DNA of 64,000 nt from an uncultured Dongia sp. Lineage in GTDB: Bacteria > Pseudomonadota > Alphaproteobacteria > Dongiales > Dongiaceae. The stretch spans positions 1 through 64,000 of the forward strand of contig NZ_CAKZGO010000015.1 in the NCBI RefSeq assembly GCF_936916975.1. Direction: 5' to 3'. This document shows positions 46,501-55,929 of this stretch, in pieces (positions within the stretch are counted from its first letter, which is position 1; each line of letters starts with the position of its first letter). Below the pieces are notes generated by a model. The model did not search any database and was not told the origin of the DNA. It worked only from the letters and a program-made list of their open reading frames with translations. The position numbers and the translations under genes were made by a program.

Positions 46501-47122
46501 CGATCCACCACGACCGCTCATTCCCTCACGGCCCAGCAGCGACGTTGGCGGCAAGGAGAGTGACGGACCTTTGCTCTCGCCACTCGGACGCGATCAGGGT
46601 TTCCGCTTTCAACGCGGCCTCGTCATTCACAAGCTGTTCCAGTTGCTGCCGGATATCCCGATTCCTGAACGACGCATGGCCGCGCGGCGTTGGCTGGGCG
46701 CCATCAATCGGCCGAGCGGCTTGCTGGCGACGGACGCCGCTCTCGACGAGCTAGCGAGTGAAGTGATGGCAGTGCTGGAGGATCGGCGATTCGCACATCT
46801 GTTCACACCGGACTCGCGCGCCGAGGTGCCGATTGTCGCGGAATTGCTAGGAAAAGATGGGGGGAGCCAGATTGTCAGTGGTCAGATCGACCGATTACTG
46901 GTGACCCCGACCGAATGCCATATCGTCGACTTCAAAAGCAACCGGCCGCCAGCCATGCAGCCGGAGCAGGTCTCGAAACAATACCTGCGGCAGCTGGCGC
47001 TTTACCGCGCTGCGATTATGGGAATTTATCCAAACCATACAGTCTCTTGCTATCTGCTCTGGAGTGCTGAGCCCCGCTTGATGGCGATTCCGGAATCGGC
47101 CCTGGAGAGTTATGCGTCCTAA
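43556..47122 (+). CDS. addA: AddA, UvrD-type helicase-nuclease subunit
   Basis: 1188 residues. Walker A ASAGSGKTKVLRDRVLRLLL near residue 25, FTKAGAAEMANRV, the DExx box HVLIDEGQDTSPVQW near residue 405, helicase motif VRIMTVHGAKGLQAPIVF, LLYVALTRAEDRLYV, and a C-terminal nuclease with CHIVDFKSNRPP. It is the motor and second nuclease of AddAB. Confidence 0.95.
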   Translation: MTTPTALATRDQRRAADPALSTWVSASAGSGKTKVLRDRVLRLLLEGARPERILCLTFTKAGAAEMANRVATTLAEWASIPDADLQRQLRDLVGNEVGLTSLKSRARGLFAKVLDAPGGMRIETIHAFCQSLLRRFPLEAGIAPHFRLIEERDSDALLFSAREAMLSAARDGHNPDLAAALGHLAERAGEFTSDRVLGDLLGQRAKLIALQRRMGGIAGYRQGLARLLRIDPVSSRETILAEAVVEAAFDGTALRSAVAALLMGSDTDVKRGEVMSQWLAGTVAERITSFDAYATVFLTKEGEIRKSQATAKAVKIMPNAKEVMAAEAGRLTEIITQLHAVEILVDSTALMTLGLDLMERFRRLKALTAALDFDDLILRTRDLLAQPGIAPWVLYKLDGGIDHVLIDEGQDTSPVQWDILKSLTEELISGKGAERRAEAGKTADKPRSIFAVGDFKQSIFSFQGAEPRAFLDARTHFATQLDREPGKVDTRTPFASIDLNVSFRSSPAILSVVDRVFAGDARDGVLEPGAGPVKHLASRAGAAGLVEAWPLSIPLGGTIPLPWATPAIDANPTDPITRLAATIAEKIAALIRSNEILPARGRPIRAGDILVLVRSRNAFVPALVKALKAQNVEVSGIDRLKLLSELAVQDILSFIDFLLLPEDDLNLAALLKSPLIGLDEGELFELCVVRGMSSLWAELGRAAETSPRLRTVYDRLSDYRQRADRLTPYELLADLLSAGGGRKLLFGRLGLQVGEAIDELLNLALSFEQNNAPSLQSFRHWLDVSEAEVKRELSDDGGGQVRIMTVHGAKGLQAPIVFVAEQRRQKPNRPGLFWLGAEMDLPVWVARRELDVEATAAARGEIDRRGQEEENRLLYVALTRAEDRLYVCGWRGEKNTVLASWHDHVSDALTDMQRSGDPGQHHAGARLGASDWRGEDGWDGDWLQVTTPQQDVPRDMAAKSGLPLDLSLPFQDWALLPATAEPDPPRPLIPSRPSSDVGGKESDGPLLSPLGRDQGFRFQRGLVIHKLFQLLPDIPIPERRMAARRWLGAINRPSGLLATDAALDELASEVMAVLEDRRFAHLFTPDSRAEVPIVAELLGKDGGSQIVSGQIDRLLVTPTECHIVDFKSNRPPAMQPEQVSKQYLRQLALYRAAIMGIYPNHTVSCYLLWSAEPRLMAIPESALESYAS

Positions 47123-47154
47123 GCACATCTGCCTATCTGTGCGGCCCGGTCACC

Positions 47155-47183
47155 TTGACGCTGCCGCTATGCGTCCATAGATT
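47155..47183 (+). promoter_or_regulatory. Candidate promoter of trxA
   Basis: TTGACG (47155-47160) and TAGATT (47178-47183) are separated by exactly 17 bases, in the 153-base gap between addA and trxA. The spacing and the -35 are good; the -10 matches less well. Confidence 0.45.
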
Positions 47184-47275
47184 CACCTCCATACGAAGCT
47201 CCACCGAAGAGCATCGTTCATGTGTAGAATTGGACAGCCGGTTATGTCGGCCAGTCCTTTGGGAAGGAAGACGGG

Positions 47276-47596
47276 ATGAGCACGACCCACGTTAGCGACG
47301 CGAGCTTTGATGCCGACGTCCTGAAGTCCACGCAGCCGGTGCTGGTCGACTTCTGGGCGGAATGGTGCGGCCCGTGCAAATCGATTGCACCGGCGCTGGA
47401 AGAGATCGCGCAGGAATTGGACGGCAAGCTGAAGGTCGTGAAGGTCGATATCGACCGCAACGCAGCGACGCCGAAGAAATATGGTATCCGCGGCGTGCCC
47501 ACTCTGATGTTGTTTAAGGACGGTCAGGTTGCCGCCACCAAGGTCGGTGCCGAACCGAAGCGCAAATTGCTTGAGTGGGTGAACTCGGTCATCTGA
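47276..47596 (+). CDS. trxA: Thioredoxin
   Basis: 106 residues, single domain, with [13 protein letters not shown] (Cys31, Cys34), [28 protein letters not shown] including the cis-Pro. General cytoplasmic disulfide reductase. GGAAGGAAGA precedes the ATG; a strong terminator follows. Confidence 0.97.
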   Translation: MSTTHVSDASFDADVLKSTQPVLVDFWAEWCGPCKSIAPALEEIAQELDGKLKVVKVDIDRNAATPKKYGIRGVPTLMLFKDGQVAATKVGAEPKRKLLEWVNSVI

Positions 47597-47619
47597 CCGC
47601 CTCATCTGTCGCGATCGAT

Positions 47620-47659
47620 AAACCCCGCCCCGGTGCAAGCCGCGGCGGGGTTTCTTTTT
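47620..47659 (+). terminator. Rho-independent terminator after trxA
   Basis: AAACCCCGCC and GGCGGGGTTT form a 10-pair stem with a 14-base loop, followed by CTTTTT. It separates trxA from the next gene. Confidence 0.9.
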
Positions 47660-47726
47660 GGGCGCTTGCCGGCCCGGGGCAGGGAGCGCAAGCTGGCGGC
47701 CTGACGGACGAGCGGCGGGTCCGACC

Positions 47727-50700
47727 ATGCGTTGTGCTTCCTGCGCGGCTGAAAATAAGACAGGGCGCCATTTCTGCGCTGCCTGCGGCGCGGCGCTGCC
47801 ACAGGTCTGCAACGCCTGCGGATTTGCCAACGATCCCAGCGATGCGTTCTGTGGTGGCTGCGGCCGCGATCTTGGTCGTCGAGTGTCGGCCGGCGAGGCA
47901 ACAGCCGAGCGACGGCCGGTCAGCGTCATGTTCGCCGATTTGACCGGCTACACAGCGCTCGCCGAGAAAGTCGACCCGGAGGAAACGCATGCTTTGTTGG
48001 CAAGTTTCTTCGCTATTGCCGACGAGATTATCCTGCAATTCGGCGGGCGTATCGACAAGCATATGGGCGATAATGTCATGGCATTGTTCGGCGCGCCGAT
48101 CGCCCATGGCGACGACCCACAGCGCGCGGTGGGGGCGGCGCTGGCGATCCATGAGGCGATGCCGGGCCTGTCGGAACGCATCGGTCGACCCCTGTCGGTA
48201 CATATCGGCATCGCGGTGGGTGAGGTCTTGGCGAGTGGCTTGGGCAGCGCTGCCCACAGCACCTATACGGTGGTGGGACAGGCGGTCAATCTTGCTGCAC
48301 GGTTGATGGAACTGGCAGGTCCCAGCGAAACGCTGGTATCGCCCGAAATCGCCCAGCATCTGACACCCGACTATGAGATGGAGGCGCGCGGCGAACAGGT
48401 GATCAAGGGGATTGCCGCACCGTCGATGATCTACCGGATCGGGGCGCCGGCGGTCGGTACGCACAAAGGTCGCAAGCCCATTGTCGGGCGGCGTGCCGAA
48501 GTGGCCCAGATCGATACGCTGCTGTCGGCGAGCCGGACCGGCGGCACGGGATCGACGCTGCTGATCCGCGGTGTTCCCGGGATCGGCAAGTCGCGCCTGA
48601 CGGAAGAGGCGATGCAGCATGCACGCCGGCGCGGCTTCCACGTCATCACCATTCGAATTCTGGATTTTGGCGTCGGCGCAGAGCGCGATCCACACCGGCA
48701 ACTGGCAGGGGCACTTGCCGCCTCGGCCGGCGAGGTCGACCAGCTTGATCCGCTGCAATCCGCCTTAATGGCCAGCTTGATCGATGGCGTGCTTGCACCC
48801 GATCAGCAACGGCGGCTGCAAGCGATGGGCCATGCCGCCCGCCATGCCGTGCGCGCCCAAGCTCTTGCCAGCTTGCTGACCAAATCGGCAACGAGGCGAC
48901 CGATGCTGTTGGTGATCGAGGACATTCACTGGGCGGACGCCGGTTTTCTCTCCACGCTCGCCACCATAGCCGACTGCGTCGCATCGATCCGCGCATTGCT
49001 GCTGATGACCAGCCGTGTCGATCCGGATCCGATCGATGCGGCATGGCGCGCCAATTTGCGACTGGGCCAGGTCATGACGATCGATTTGGCGCCGATATCC
49101 TCCGACGAGGCCCTTGAGATGTCCCTGCATATCGCAGCTGATCTTGATCAATTTGCCCGTCACTGCGTGCTGCGGGCGGAAGGGAATCCGCTGTTCCTTG
49201 AGCAATTGCTGCGCAATCGATCGAGTGGCAATGCCGGCGACCTACCGGATTCATTGCAGAATGTGGTACTGGCCCGGCTTGATCAATTGCCGGAGGATGA
49301 ACGTGCGGCGTTGCAGGCGGCTTCCGTTCTCGGTCAGCAGTTTAGCGGGACGGATCTGGCGCAACTGCTCGAACGCCCGGTTTTTGACGGTGCCTCGATG
49401 CTGCGCAGGCAATTGCTGCGCCCGATACCCGGCGGCTATCTCTTTGCGCATGCGCTCATTCATGACGGGATCTATTCGGCGCTGACTCATGAGCGCCGCC
49501 GCCAGTGGCACCGGAAGGCTGCGGAACTTTATGCCGCGCGGGACCCGATCCTTTACGCCGAACATCTCGACCGTGCGGAGGCGGCCGAGGCGGCCGAGGT
49601 TTATCGCCGCGCTGCGGGTCACGAAGCCGACCTTCATCATCTCGACCGCGCAGCACGTCTCGCTGCGCGTGGCCTTGCTCTTGCCCGCAGCATGGGAGAT
49701 CGGTGCCGGCTGGGTCTTGCCGCAGGTCGGCGGTATCTCGATATCGGGGAGGCGCAGCCGGCGCGGAATGCGTATCAGATCGCTCTGGAAAGCCAACCAG
49801 ACCCACTGGAGCGGTGCCGCGCCCTGATCGGCCTCGCTGCTTGCGATCGGCAATTGGGCGATATCAACCACGCCTTGGAGGGTCTTGCCGCCGCCGAACC
49901 GATTGCGATAGCCGATGGCGCAGCAGCTCTCCTGGCGGAGATCAGCTATCTGCGCGGAAATCTGCATTTCGCCCGCGGTGCTGCGGACGACTGCCTGGCC
50001 GCCCATGCTGCCGCTCTGGCGGCGGCGCAACGTGCTGGCCAGCCTGAATGGCTGGCGCGAGCCGAGAGCGGGCTTGGTGATGCCTACTACCTGCAAGGCC
50101 GCTATGCCCTGGCGCAGCAGCATTTCAGACGGTCAGTCGATACGGCGGACGCCGCCGGCCTGCTGCGCATCCTGCCGGCCAATCGCGGCATGATCGGTAA
50201 CTGCCATATCTTCTATTGCCGCTTCGATGCAGGCCTTCTCGATGTGGAAGCTGCGCGCGTGGCAGCGTTGCAGATCGGTGATCGCTTCGGCGAAATGTTC
50301 GGCCTCGAATCCGCGGCCTTTATCCTGATGACGGCGCGCCGCTGGCCGGAGGCGGAAGGGCCGGCGCTGGCTGCGATGACGATGGCCAAGGAGATCGGGG
50401 CGCGGCGCTATGAATCCATCACCGCCACCATCCTGGCCATGAGCCGGATGGCAGCGGGCCGGTCGGCCGAAGCCGAAGCACTCTCACAGCAGGCCGAAGA
50501 ATTGGCAATTGAGACGGGCCTGGGCTTTGCCGGCGCCCTGATCCTGGCCCTCCGGGCCAATATCCTGGGTGATCAGCCGGCAGCGCGCCAGGCGGTCGAG
50601 CGCGGCGAGGATCTGTTGCGCCAGACCAGCATGGCGCACAATCACATCTTCTTTCGCGAATTCGCCATCGATTGGGCGATGCATGTCAGTGACTGGAATT

Positions 50701-50909
50701 TGGTCGAGCACTATGCCGGCGATCTCGCGCAATTCTCCGCGGCTGATCCGCTGCCTTACGTCGATATGATCGTCGACCGCGCACGGCTATTGGCTCGCCT
50801 GCGGCACGATCCAGGAGATGTCGCGGTCCGGCAGCAGATTGGCATGCTAGCGGCGCGTGCGAAGGAGATGGATTTCCGGCTACATTTCCCGGATGCGATA
50901 GCGGGCTAG
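47727..50909 (+). CDS. Double zinc ribbon-class III cyclase-ATPase-repeat signalling protein
   Basis: 1060 residues. Two zinc ribbons (Cys3/6/17/20 and Cys28/31/42/45) are followed by a class III nucleotidyl cyclase domain (~65-235): SVMFADLTGYTALAEKV with metal Asp71, RIDKHMGDNVMALFG with Lys111 and second metal Asp115, and YTVVGQAVNLAARL with Asn188 and Arg192. All catalytic residues seem present, and Lys111/Thr181 suggest ATP as substrate. Next is a STAND-type ATPase with P-loop RGVPGIGKSRLTEE (~281-295) and LVIEDIHWADAGFL, then long TPR-like helices to the end. I start at ATG 47727. The signal it senses is unknown. Confidence 0.88.
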   Translation: MRCASCAAENKTGRHFCAACGAALPQVCNACGFANDPSDAFCGGCGRDLGRRVSAGEATAERRPVSVMFADLTGYTALAEKVDPEETHALLASFFAIADEIILQFGGRIDKHMGDNVMALFGAPIAHGDDPQRAVGAALAIHEAMPGLSERIGRPLSVHIGIAVGEVLASGLGSAAHSTYTVVGQAVNLAARLMELAGPSETLVSPEIAQHLTPDYEMEARGEQVIKGIAAPSMIYRIGAPAVGTHKGRKPIVGRRAEVAQIDTLLSASRTGGTGSTLLIRGVPGIGKSRLTEEAMQHARRRGFHVITIRILDFGVGAERDPHRQLAGALAASAGEVDQLDPLQSALMASLIDGVLAPDQQRRLQAMGHAARHAVRAQALASLLTKSATRRPMLLVIEDIHWADAGFLSTLATIADCVASIRALLLMTSRVDPDPIDAAWRANLRLGQVMTIDLAPISSDEALEMSLHIAADLDQFARHCVLRAEGNPLFLEQLLRNRSSGNAGDLPDSLQNVVLARLDQLPEDERAALQAASVLGQQFSGTDLAQLLERPVFDGASMLRRQLLRPIPGGYLFAHALIHDGIYSALTHERRRQWHRKAAELYAARDPILYAEHLDRAEAAEAAEVYRRAAGHEADLHHLDRAARLAARGLALARSMGDRCRLGLAAGRRYLDIGEAQPARNAYQIALESQPDPLERCRALIGLAACDRQLGDINHALEGLAAAEPIAIADGAAALLAEISYLRGNLHFARGAADDCLAAHAAALAAAQRAGQPEWLARAESGLGDAYYLQGRYALAQQHFRRSVDTADAAGLLRILPANRGMIGNCHIFYCRFDAGLLDVEAARVAALQIGDRFGEMFGLESAAFILMTARRWPEAEGPALAAMTMAKEIGARRYESITATILAMSRMAAGRSAEAEALSQQAEELAIETGLGFAGALILALRANILGDQPAARQAVERGEDLLRQTSMAHNHIFFREFAIDWAMHVSDWNLVEHYAGDLAQFSAADPLPYVDMIVDRARLLARLRHDPGDVAVRQQIGMLAARAKEMDFRLHFPDAIAG

Positions 50910-50910
50910 C

Positions 50911-52230
50911 TCAGTCGTTCTCGGCGAGGACTGTGCCGGCGAGATAGAGCGAGCCGCAGATCAGCACACGGCGTGATTCGCTGCTGCCGCTATGCGTATC
51001 GACCAGCGCGCGTAAAGCGGCCTCGACCGAACGATAGCCTTGGCTGAGCAGCCCCACCTCGGCGCCGGCGGCGACGCATTCGTCGATCGACAGGCTGGCA
51101 TGGTCGCCAGGAATGGCAACCGCCGCCATGTCTTCGGCATGGGGAGCGAGTTGCTTTAGGAAGGCGATCGGGTCCTTGGTGTTGAGCATGCCGAAGATGA
51201 GATGAACGGGCTTGCCATCCTCGGCGCGCCAATCGGCGAGCATGGCGGCGATCACTTCGCCAGCCTCGGCATTATGGCCGCCATCGAGCCATAGTTCCCA
51301 CTTGCTGTCCTTAGGCAGCATCTCGACCAGCGGGCCCTGCGCCAGGCGCTGCATGCGCGCTGGCCAGGTGACGTTGCGCAGGCCCTGCGCGATATGGGCG
51401 TCGGTGATCTTGAAGCCATCCAGCACCGCCGTGGCGGCGATGGCGCAGCCCGCGTTGCGGAACTGGTGTCGTCCAGCCAGACCCGGCGCCGGATAGATAC
51501 GCGGGCCGCGGCTGTCGGTGAAGCGCAGGGCGTTCTTGAGATCGCCATCACAGGTCCATTCCTGGCCGAAGCGATGCATGGGCACCTTCAATTCGGCGGC
51601 TTTCGCCTCGAACACGGCCATGGCCTCATCGGGTTGGGGCGAGACGATCGCCGGACGGCCATGCTTCATGATGCCGGCCTTGGCTTTGGCGATGAGTGTC
51701 AGCGTGTTGCCGAAGAACTGCATGTGATCGAAGGAGATCGGCATCAGGACAGTGGCAATGGGCTGGTCGATCACGTTGGTGGCATCGAACTCGCCGCCCA
51801 CGCCTGTTTCCAGCAGCACGATATCGGCGGGCTCGCGCGTGAAGGCCAGGAACGCGGCAACTGTCGTAATCTCGAAGAAGGTGATCGGCACGCCGCCATT
51901 GGCATGCTCGCATTCTTCCAGCAGCGAGATCAGCAAGTTCTCGTCGATGAGCTTGCCGTTGAGGCGGATGCGCTCATGAAAGCGCACCAGATGCGGCGAG
52001 ATATAGACATGCACCCGGTAGCCGGCTGCCTCCAGGATCGAGCGTAGATAGGCGATGACCGAGCCCTTGCCATTGGTGCCGGCGACATGGATCACCGGCG
52101 GCAGCTGGCGCTCGGGGTGGCCGACGGCCGCCAATAGGCGCTGCGTCCGCTCAAGCTCAAGGTCGATGAGCTTGGGATGCAGCTTGGTCAGGCGCTCTAG
52201 AACGATGTCGCTGGTCGGGCTCTTCGCCAT
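50911..52230 (-). CDS. folC: Bifunctional folylpolyglutamate/dihydrofolate synthase
   Basis: 439 residues of the Mur-ligase fold: VAGTNGKGSVIAYLRSIL near residue 50, FFEITTVAAFLAF, LLETGVGGEFDATNVI, SFDHMQFFGNTL and LWLDGGHNAEAG. Adds glutamate to dihydropteroate and folates. It ends 2 bases from the convergent cyclase gene and follows accD by 5 bases on the minus strand. Confidence 0.95.
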   Translation of the reverse strand: MAKSPTSDIVLERLTKLHPKLIDLELERTQRLLAAVGHPERQLPPVIHVAGTNGKGSVIAYLRSILEAAGYRVHVYISPHLVRFHERIRLNGKLIDENLLISLLEECEHANGGVPITFFEITTVAAFLAFTREPADIVLLETGVGGEFDATNVIDQPIATVLMPISFDHMQFFGNTLTLIAKAKAGIMKHGRPAIVSPQPDEAMAVFEAKAAELKVPMHRFGQEWTCDGDLKNALRFTDSRGPRIYPAPGLAGRHQFRNAGCAIAATAVLDGFKITDAHIAQGLRNVTWPARMQRLAQGPLVEMLPKDSKWELWLDGGHNAEAGEVIAAMLADWRAEDGKPVHLIFGMLNTKDPIAFLKQLAPHAEDMAAVAIPGDHASLSIDECVAAGAEVGLLSQGYRSVEAALRALVDTHSGSSESRRVLICGSLYLAGTVLAEND

Positions 52231-52235
52231 GGGTG

Positions 52236-53096
52236 TTAGGCCGCAGCCGGCCTCTTGGTCAGCAGGGAGATGACGCGACCGATCTGTTCACGCAGATCCT
52301 TGCGTGCGATCACCAGATCGATGATGCCATGTTCCAGCAGGTATTCCGCCCGCTGGAAACCTTCGGGGAGTTTCTCGCGGATGGTTTCCTCGATGACACG
52401 GGCACCGGCAAAGCCAATCTGCGCACCGGGTTCGGCGATCTGGATATCGCCCAGCATGGCGAAGGAGGCGGAGACGCCGCCGGTGGTGGGATCGGTCAGC
52501 AGCACGATGAAGGGGAGGCCCGCTTCCTTGACCTGATCGACGGCGATGACCGAGCGCGGCATCTGCATGAGCGACAGGATGCCCTCCTGCATGCGGGCAC
52601 CACCGGAGGCCGGTATGGCCACGAGCGCGGCTTTGCGGCTGACGGCAAGGCCAGCGGCGGCAACCAAGCCTTCACCGACCGCCATGCCCATGGAGCCGCC
52701 CATGAAATCGAAGTTGAATGCCGCAATCACCACATCGGCGCCGGCCATGGTGCCATAGGCAACGACGATGGCATCCTGCTCCTCGGACTTCGCCTGCGCT
52801 TCCTTGAGGCGGTCGGCATAGCGCTTGCGGTCCTTGAACTTCAGCGGATCGATTGCAACCTTGGGCAGATCGATGCGCTCATACTTGCTTTCATCGAACA
52901 TGAGGGCGAGGCGCGTCTTAACATCGATGCGCATATGATGGCCGCAATGGGTGCAGACACGCTGATTGGCGTCGAGTTCGCGGTGGAAGATCATCTGGCC
53001 GCAGGCGGGGCATTTGTCCCAAAGATTCTCCGGCACGTCGGTCTTTTGGACCAGTTTGCGGATCTTTGGCCGGACGAAATTGGTGAGCCAGCTCAT
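52236..53096 (-). CDS. accD: Acetyl-CoA carboxylase carboxyltransferase subunit beta
   Basis: 286 residues. An N-terminal zinc finger (CPACGQ and CTHCGHH) precedes the crotonase-like carboxyltransferase domain with GGSMGMAVGEG, IPASGGARMQEG and PTTGGVSASFAMLGD. First committed step of fatty acid synthesis, with AccA encoded elsewhere. GGAGAAC lies 8 bases before ATG 53096. Linkage trpA-accD-folC is common in proteobacteria. Confidence 0.97.
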   Translation of the reverse strand: MSWLTNFVRPKIRKLVQKTDVPENLWDKCPACGQMIFHRELDANQRVCTHCGHHMRIDVKTRLALMFDESKYERIDLPKVAIDPLKFKDRKRYADRLKEAQAKSEEQDAIVVAYGTMAGADVVIAAFNFDFMGGSMGMAVGEGLVAAAGLAVSRKAALVAIPASGGARMQEGILSLMQMPRSVIAVDQVKEAGLPFIVLLTDPTTGGVSASFAMLGDIQIAEPGAQIGFAGARVIEETIREKLPEGFQRAEYLLEHGIIDLVIARKDLREQIGRVISLLTKRPAAA

Positions 53097-53111
53097 CTTG
53101 TTGTTCTCCGG

Positions 53112-53939
53112 TCAAACACGCGCGGCGCGGACGCCGGCGGCGAGGCTCTTCACAAGGTCAAGCGCTGCCTGGGCAGCGCGCGGTCCGGGTTTACCGTCGG
53201 CACCGATTTCGGCGGCGATCTTGTTGACCACGGCGGAACCGACTACCGCGGCATCCGCCACCTTGGCGACAGCAGCAGCTCGCTCGGGTGTCGAGATACC
53301 GAAGCCCACCGCAATCGGCAGATCGGTGTGGCGCTTCAGCCGGCCGACCGCGGCGGTGATATCGACATCGGATGCGGCGCGTGTCCCGGTGATCCCCATG
53401 ATCGAGACATAATAGACGAAGCCTGACGTATTGTTGAGCACCGTCGGCAAGCGCTTGTCATCGGTGGTGGGGGTGGCCAAGCGGATGAAATTCAAGCCGG
53501 CTTTCAGCGCGGGCAAGCATAATTCGCTGTCTTCCTCAGGCGGCAGATCGACCACGATCAGACCGTCGACGCCAGCAGCATTGGCGTCCTTCAGGAATTT
53601 GTCGACCCCATAGGAATAGATCGGATTGTAATAGCCCATCAGCACGATCGGCGTATTCTGGTCCTTGGCGCGGAATTCACGCACCAGGTTCAGCGTCTTG
53701 GGCATGTTCTGCCCGTTCTTGAGGGCGCGCAGTGACGAGGCCTGGATGGCCGGGCCGTCAGCCATCGGATCGGTGAACGGCATGCCGATCTCGATCACGT
53801 CGGCGCCGGCATTCGGCAGGCTGAGAATGATGTCACGTGAGACCTCATAGGTGGGATCACCAGCAGTGACGAAGACCACCAGGCCGCCGCGCTTTGCCAC
53901 CTTCAGTTCGGCAAAGCGGCGTTCGATACGCGTGCTCAT
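53112..53939 (-). CDS. trpA: Tryptophan synthase alpha subunit
   Basis: 275 residues: [41 protein letters not shown] with the catalytic Glu, [14 protein letters not shown], and [13 protein letters not shown]. Cleaves indole-glycerol phosphate and channels indole to TrpB. The start overlaps the trpB stop (ATGA). Confidence 0.97.
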   Translation of the reverse strand: MSTRIERRFAELKVAKRGGLVVFVTAGDPTYEVSRDIILSLPNAGADVIEIGMPFTDPMADGPAIQASSLRALKNGQNMPKTLNLVREFRAKDQNTPIVLMGYYNPIYSYGVDKFLKDANAAGVDGLIVVDLPPEEDSELCLPALKAGLNFIRLATPTTDDKRLPTVLNNTSGFVYYVSIMGITGTRAASDVDITAAVGRLKRHTDLPIAVGFGISTPERAAAVAKVADAAVVGSAVVNKIAAEIGADGKPGPRAAQAALDLVKSLAAGVRAARV

Positions 53940-55162
53940 AGTTTCGTTCCCAGGCGCTCGGCAACAGCGAAGATGTCCTTATCGCCACGGCCGCACAAAT
54001 TCATAATGATGATGTTGTCTTTCGGCCGGGTCGGCGCCAGCTTCTGCACGTAAGCGAGCGCATGGGCCGGCTCCAGTGCCGGAATGATGCCTTCGACCTT
54101 GGCCAGCATCTGGAAGGCATCGAGCGCTTCCAGGTCGGTCGCCGAAACATATTTCACGCGCTTCATTTCATGGAGCCAGGAATGCTCCGGCCCAATGCCG
54201 GGATAGTCGAGGCCGGCCGAGATCGAATGCGCATCGATAATTTGGCCGTCATCGTCCTGCAGCAGATAGGTGCGGTTGCCGTGGAGCACGCCGGGGCGGC
54301 CACCGGTCAGCGAGGCTGCGTGACGGCCGGTTTCGACGCCGTCACCACCGGCTTCGACACCAATGATCTCGACGTCGCGGTCATCGAGGAACGGATGGAA
54401 CAAGCCGATGGCATTGGAGCCGCCGCCGATGCAGGCAACCAAGGTATCGGGCAGGCGGCCTTCTGCTTCCAGCATCTGCGCCTTAGCTTCGACACCGATG
54501 ATCGATTGAAAATCGCGCACCATGGAGGGGTAAGGATGCGGGCCGGCGGCAGTGCCGATGATGTAGAAGGTGTTCTCGACATTGGCGACCCAGTCGCGCA
54601 AGGCCTCGTTCATCGCGTCCTTGAGCGTTGCGGTCCCGCTATGCACCGGAATGACCTCGGCGCCCAGCAGCTTCATGCGGAACACATTGGGTTGCTGGCG
54701 GGCGATGTCGGTGGCGCCCATATAGACAGTGCAGGGCAGGTTGAAGAGCGCACACACGGTCGCCGTCGCGACACCATGCTGGCCGGCGCCAGTCTCGGCG
54801 ATGATGCGGGTCTTGCCCATGCGCTTGGCCAGCAGGATCTGGCCCATGCAATTGTTGATCTTGTGCGAGCCCGTGTGGTTGAGCTCGTCACGCTTCATGT
54901 AGATCTTGGCGCCACCCAATTCGCGGCTGAGGCGTTCGGCGAAATAAAGCGGGCTCGGCCGGCCAATGTAATGGGTCCGGTAATAGTCCATCTCTTGGGC
55001 GAATTTCGGGTCGATCTTGGCGGCGTTGTAGGCTGCCTCGACCTCGAGAATGAGCGGCATCAGCGTCTCGGCCACGAACCGGCCACCGAAGATGCCGAAC
55101 CGGCCATGTTCGTCCGGCCCGGTGCGGTAGGAATTGGGAGGGGTGGCGGCGGCTATGCTCAC
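53936..55162 (-). CDS. trpB: Tryptophan synthase beta subunit
   Basis: 408 residues. PLP Lys in [30 protein letters not shown], the phosphate loop [15 protein letters not shown], and [15 protein letters not shown] start at GTG 55162 ([20 protein letters not shown]), as the frame upstream to 55228 encodes unlikely sequence. Condenses indole and serine. Confidence 0.96.
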   Translation of the reverse strand: MSIAAATPPNSYRTGPDEHGRFGIFGGRFVAETLMPLILEVEAAYNAAKIDPKFAQEMDYYRTHYIGRPSPLYFAERLSRELGGAKIYMKRDELNHTGSHKINNCMGQILLAKRMGKTRIIAETGAGQHGVATATVCALFNLPCTVYMGATDIARQQPNVFRMKLLGAEVIPVHSGTATLKDAMNEALRDWVANVENTFYIIGTAAGPHPYPSMVRDFQSIIGVEAKAQMLEAEGRLPDTLVACIGGGSNAIGLFHPFLDDRDVEIIGVEAGGDGVETGRHAASLTGGRPGVLHGNRTYLLQDDDGQIIDAHSISAGLDYPGIGPEHSWLHEMKRVKYVSATDLEALDAFQMLAKVEGIIPALEPAHALAYVQKLAPTRPKDNIIIMNLCGRGDKDIFAVAERLGTKL

Positions 55163-55280
55163 GGGATCAAAGCTCCGAAACGCGGGGAAAATCGGGTCAA
55201 AACAAGTGGATTCGCTCGAAGGGCGCAATCAACCATAGCGGCGGGCAAAGGTCAAAGCCCTAACGCCGCCTGCAAGGCCC

Positions 55281-55928
55281 TCAGAGACTACGTGCCAGTG
55301 CAACGAACTCTTTGATTTTACTAATATTTTTCTCGCCCGGGGCATCCTCGACGCCGGACGAGGTATCGACTGCACCGGCCCCGGTCCGTGTCACCGCCTC
55401 CTGGAGATTGCCGGCGTTGAGCCCGCCGGCCAACATCCAGGGCAACGTGAAGCTCTGGCCCTTGAGGAGCGCCCAATCGAACGAGAGCGCATTCCCACCG
55501 GGCAAGGCGTTGGCCATGGATTTGGGCGGCTTGGTATCGAACAGCAGGCGGTCGGCTACCGTTTCGTAATCATGGGCGGTGGCAATGTCCGCGGCATCGG
55601 CGACGCTCACGACCTTCATCACCGGCAGGCCGAAGCGCGCGCGGATTTCCGCAACCCGGGCCGGCGTCTCGTGGCCATGGAGCTGCAGCATGTTGAGGGG
55701 TGCTTCTGCCAGAATGGCGCCGATCGCATCGTCGCTCGCATCGACGATGAGGCCGACCTTGGTGACGTTGGATGGCACCAGCTTGCCTAATTCCCCGGCC
55801 AAGCTGGGCGTCAGGTAGCGCGGGCTTTTCGCATAGAAGTTGAAGCCCAACATGAAGGCGCCGGCATCGACCGCGGCCGTTACCGTGGCCGGCGTCTTCA
55901 AGCCGCAGATTTTGACGTCGACCGACAT
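55281..55928 (-). CDS. trpF: Phosphoribosylanthranilate isomerase
   Basis: 215 residues: VDVKICGLKTPATVTAAVDAG with catalytic Cys, GFNFYAKSPRYL, LQLHGHETP, the catalytic Asp in LIVDASDDAI, and ALPGGN/MLAGGLNAGN. Third step of tryptophan synthesis. I start at ATG 55928. It is separated from trpB by 118 bases and directly abuts the membrane-protein gene upstream. Confidence 0.95.
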   Translation of the reverse strand: MSVDVKICGLKTPATVTAAVDAGAFMLGFNFYAKSPRYLTPSLAGELGKLVPSNVTKVGLIVDASDDAIGAILAEAPLNMLQLHGHETPARVAEIRARFGLPVMKVVSVADAADIATAHDYETVADRLLFDTKPPKSMANALPGGNALSFDWALLKGQSFTLPWMLAGGLNAGNLQEAVTRTGAGAVDTSSGVEDAPGEKNISKIKEFVALARSL

Positions 55929-55929
55929 T

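Noticed and set aside
47584-47660. Short ncRNA after trxA
   Set aside because: The structure is fully explained as a simple terminator hairpin.
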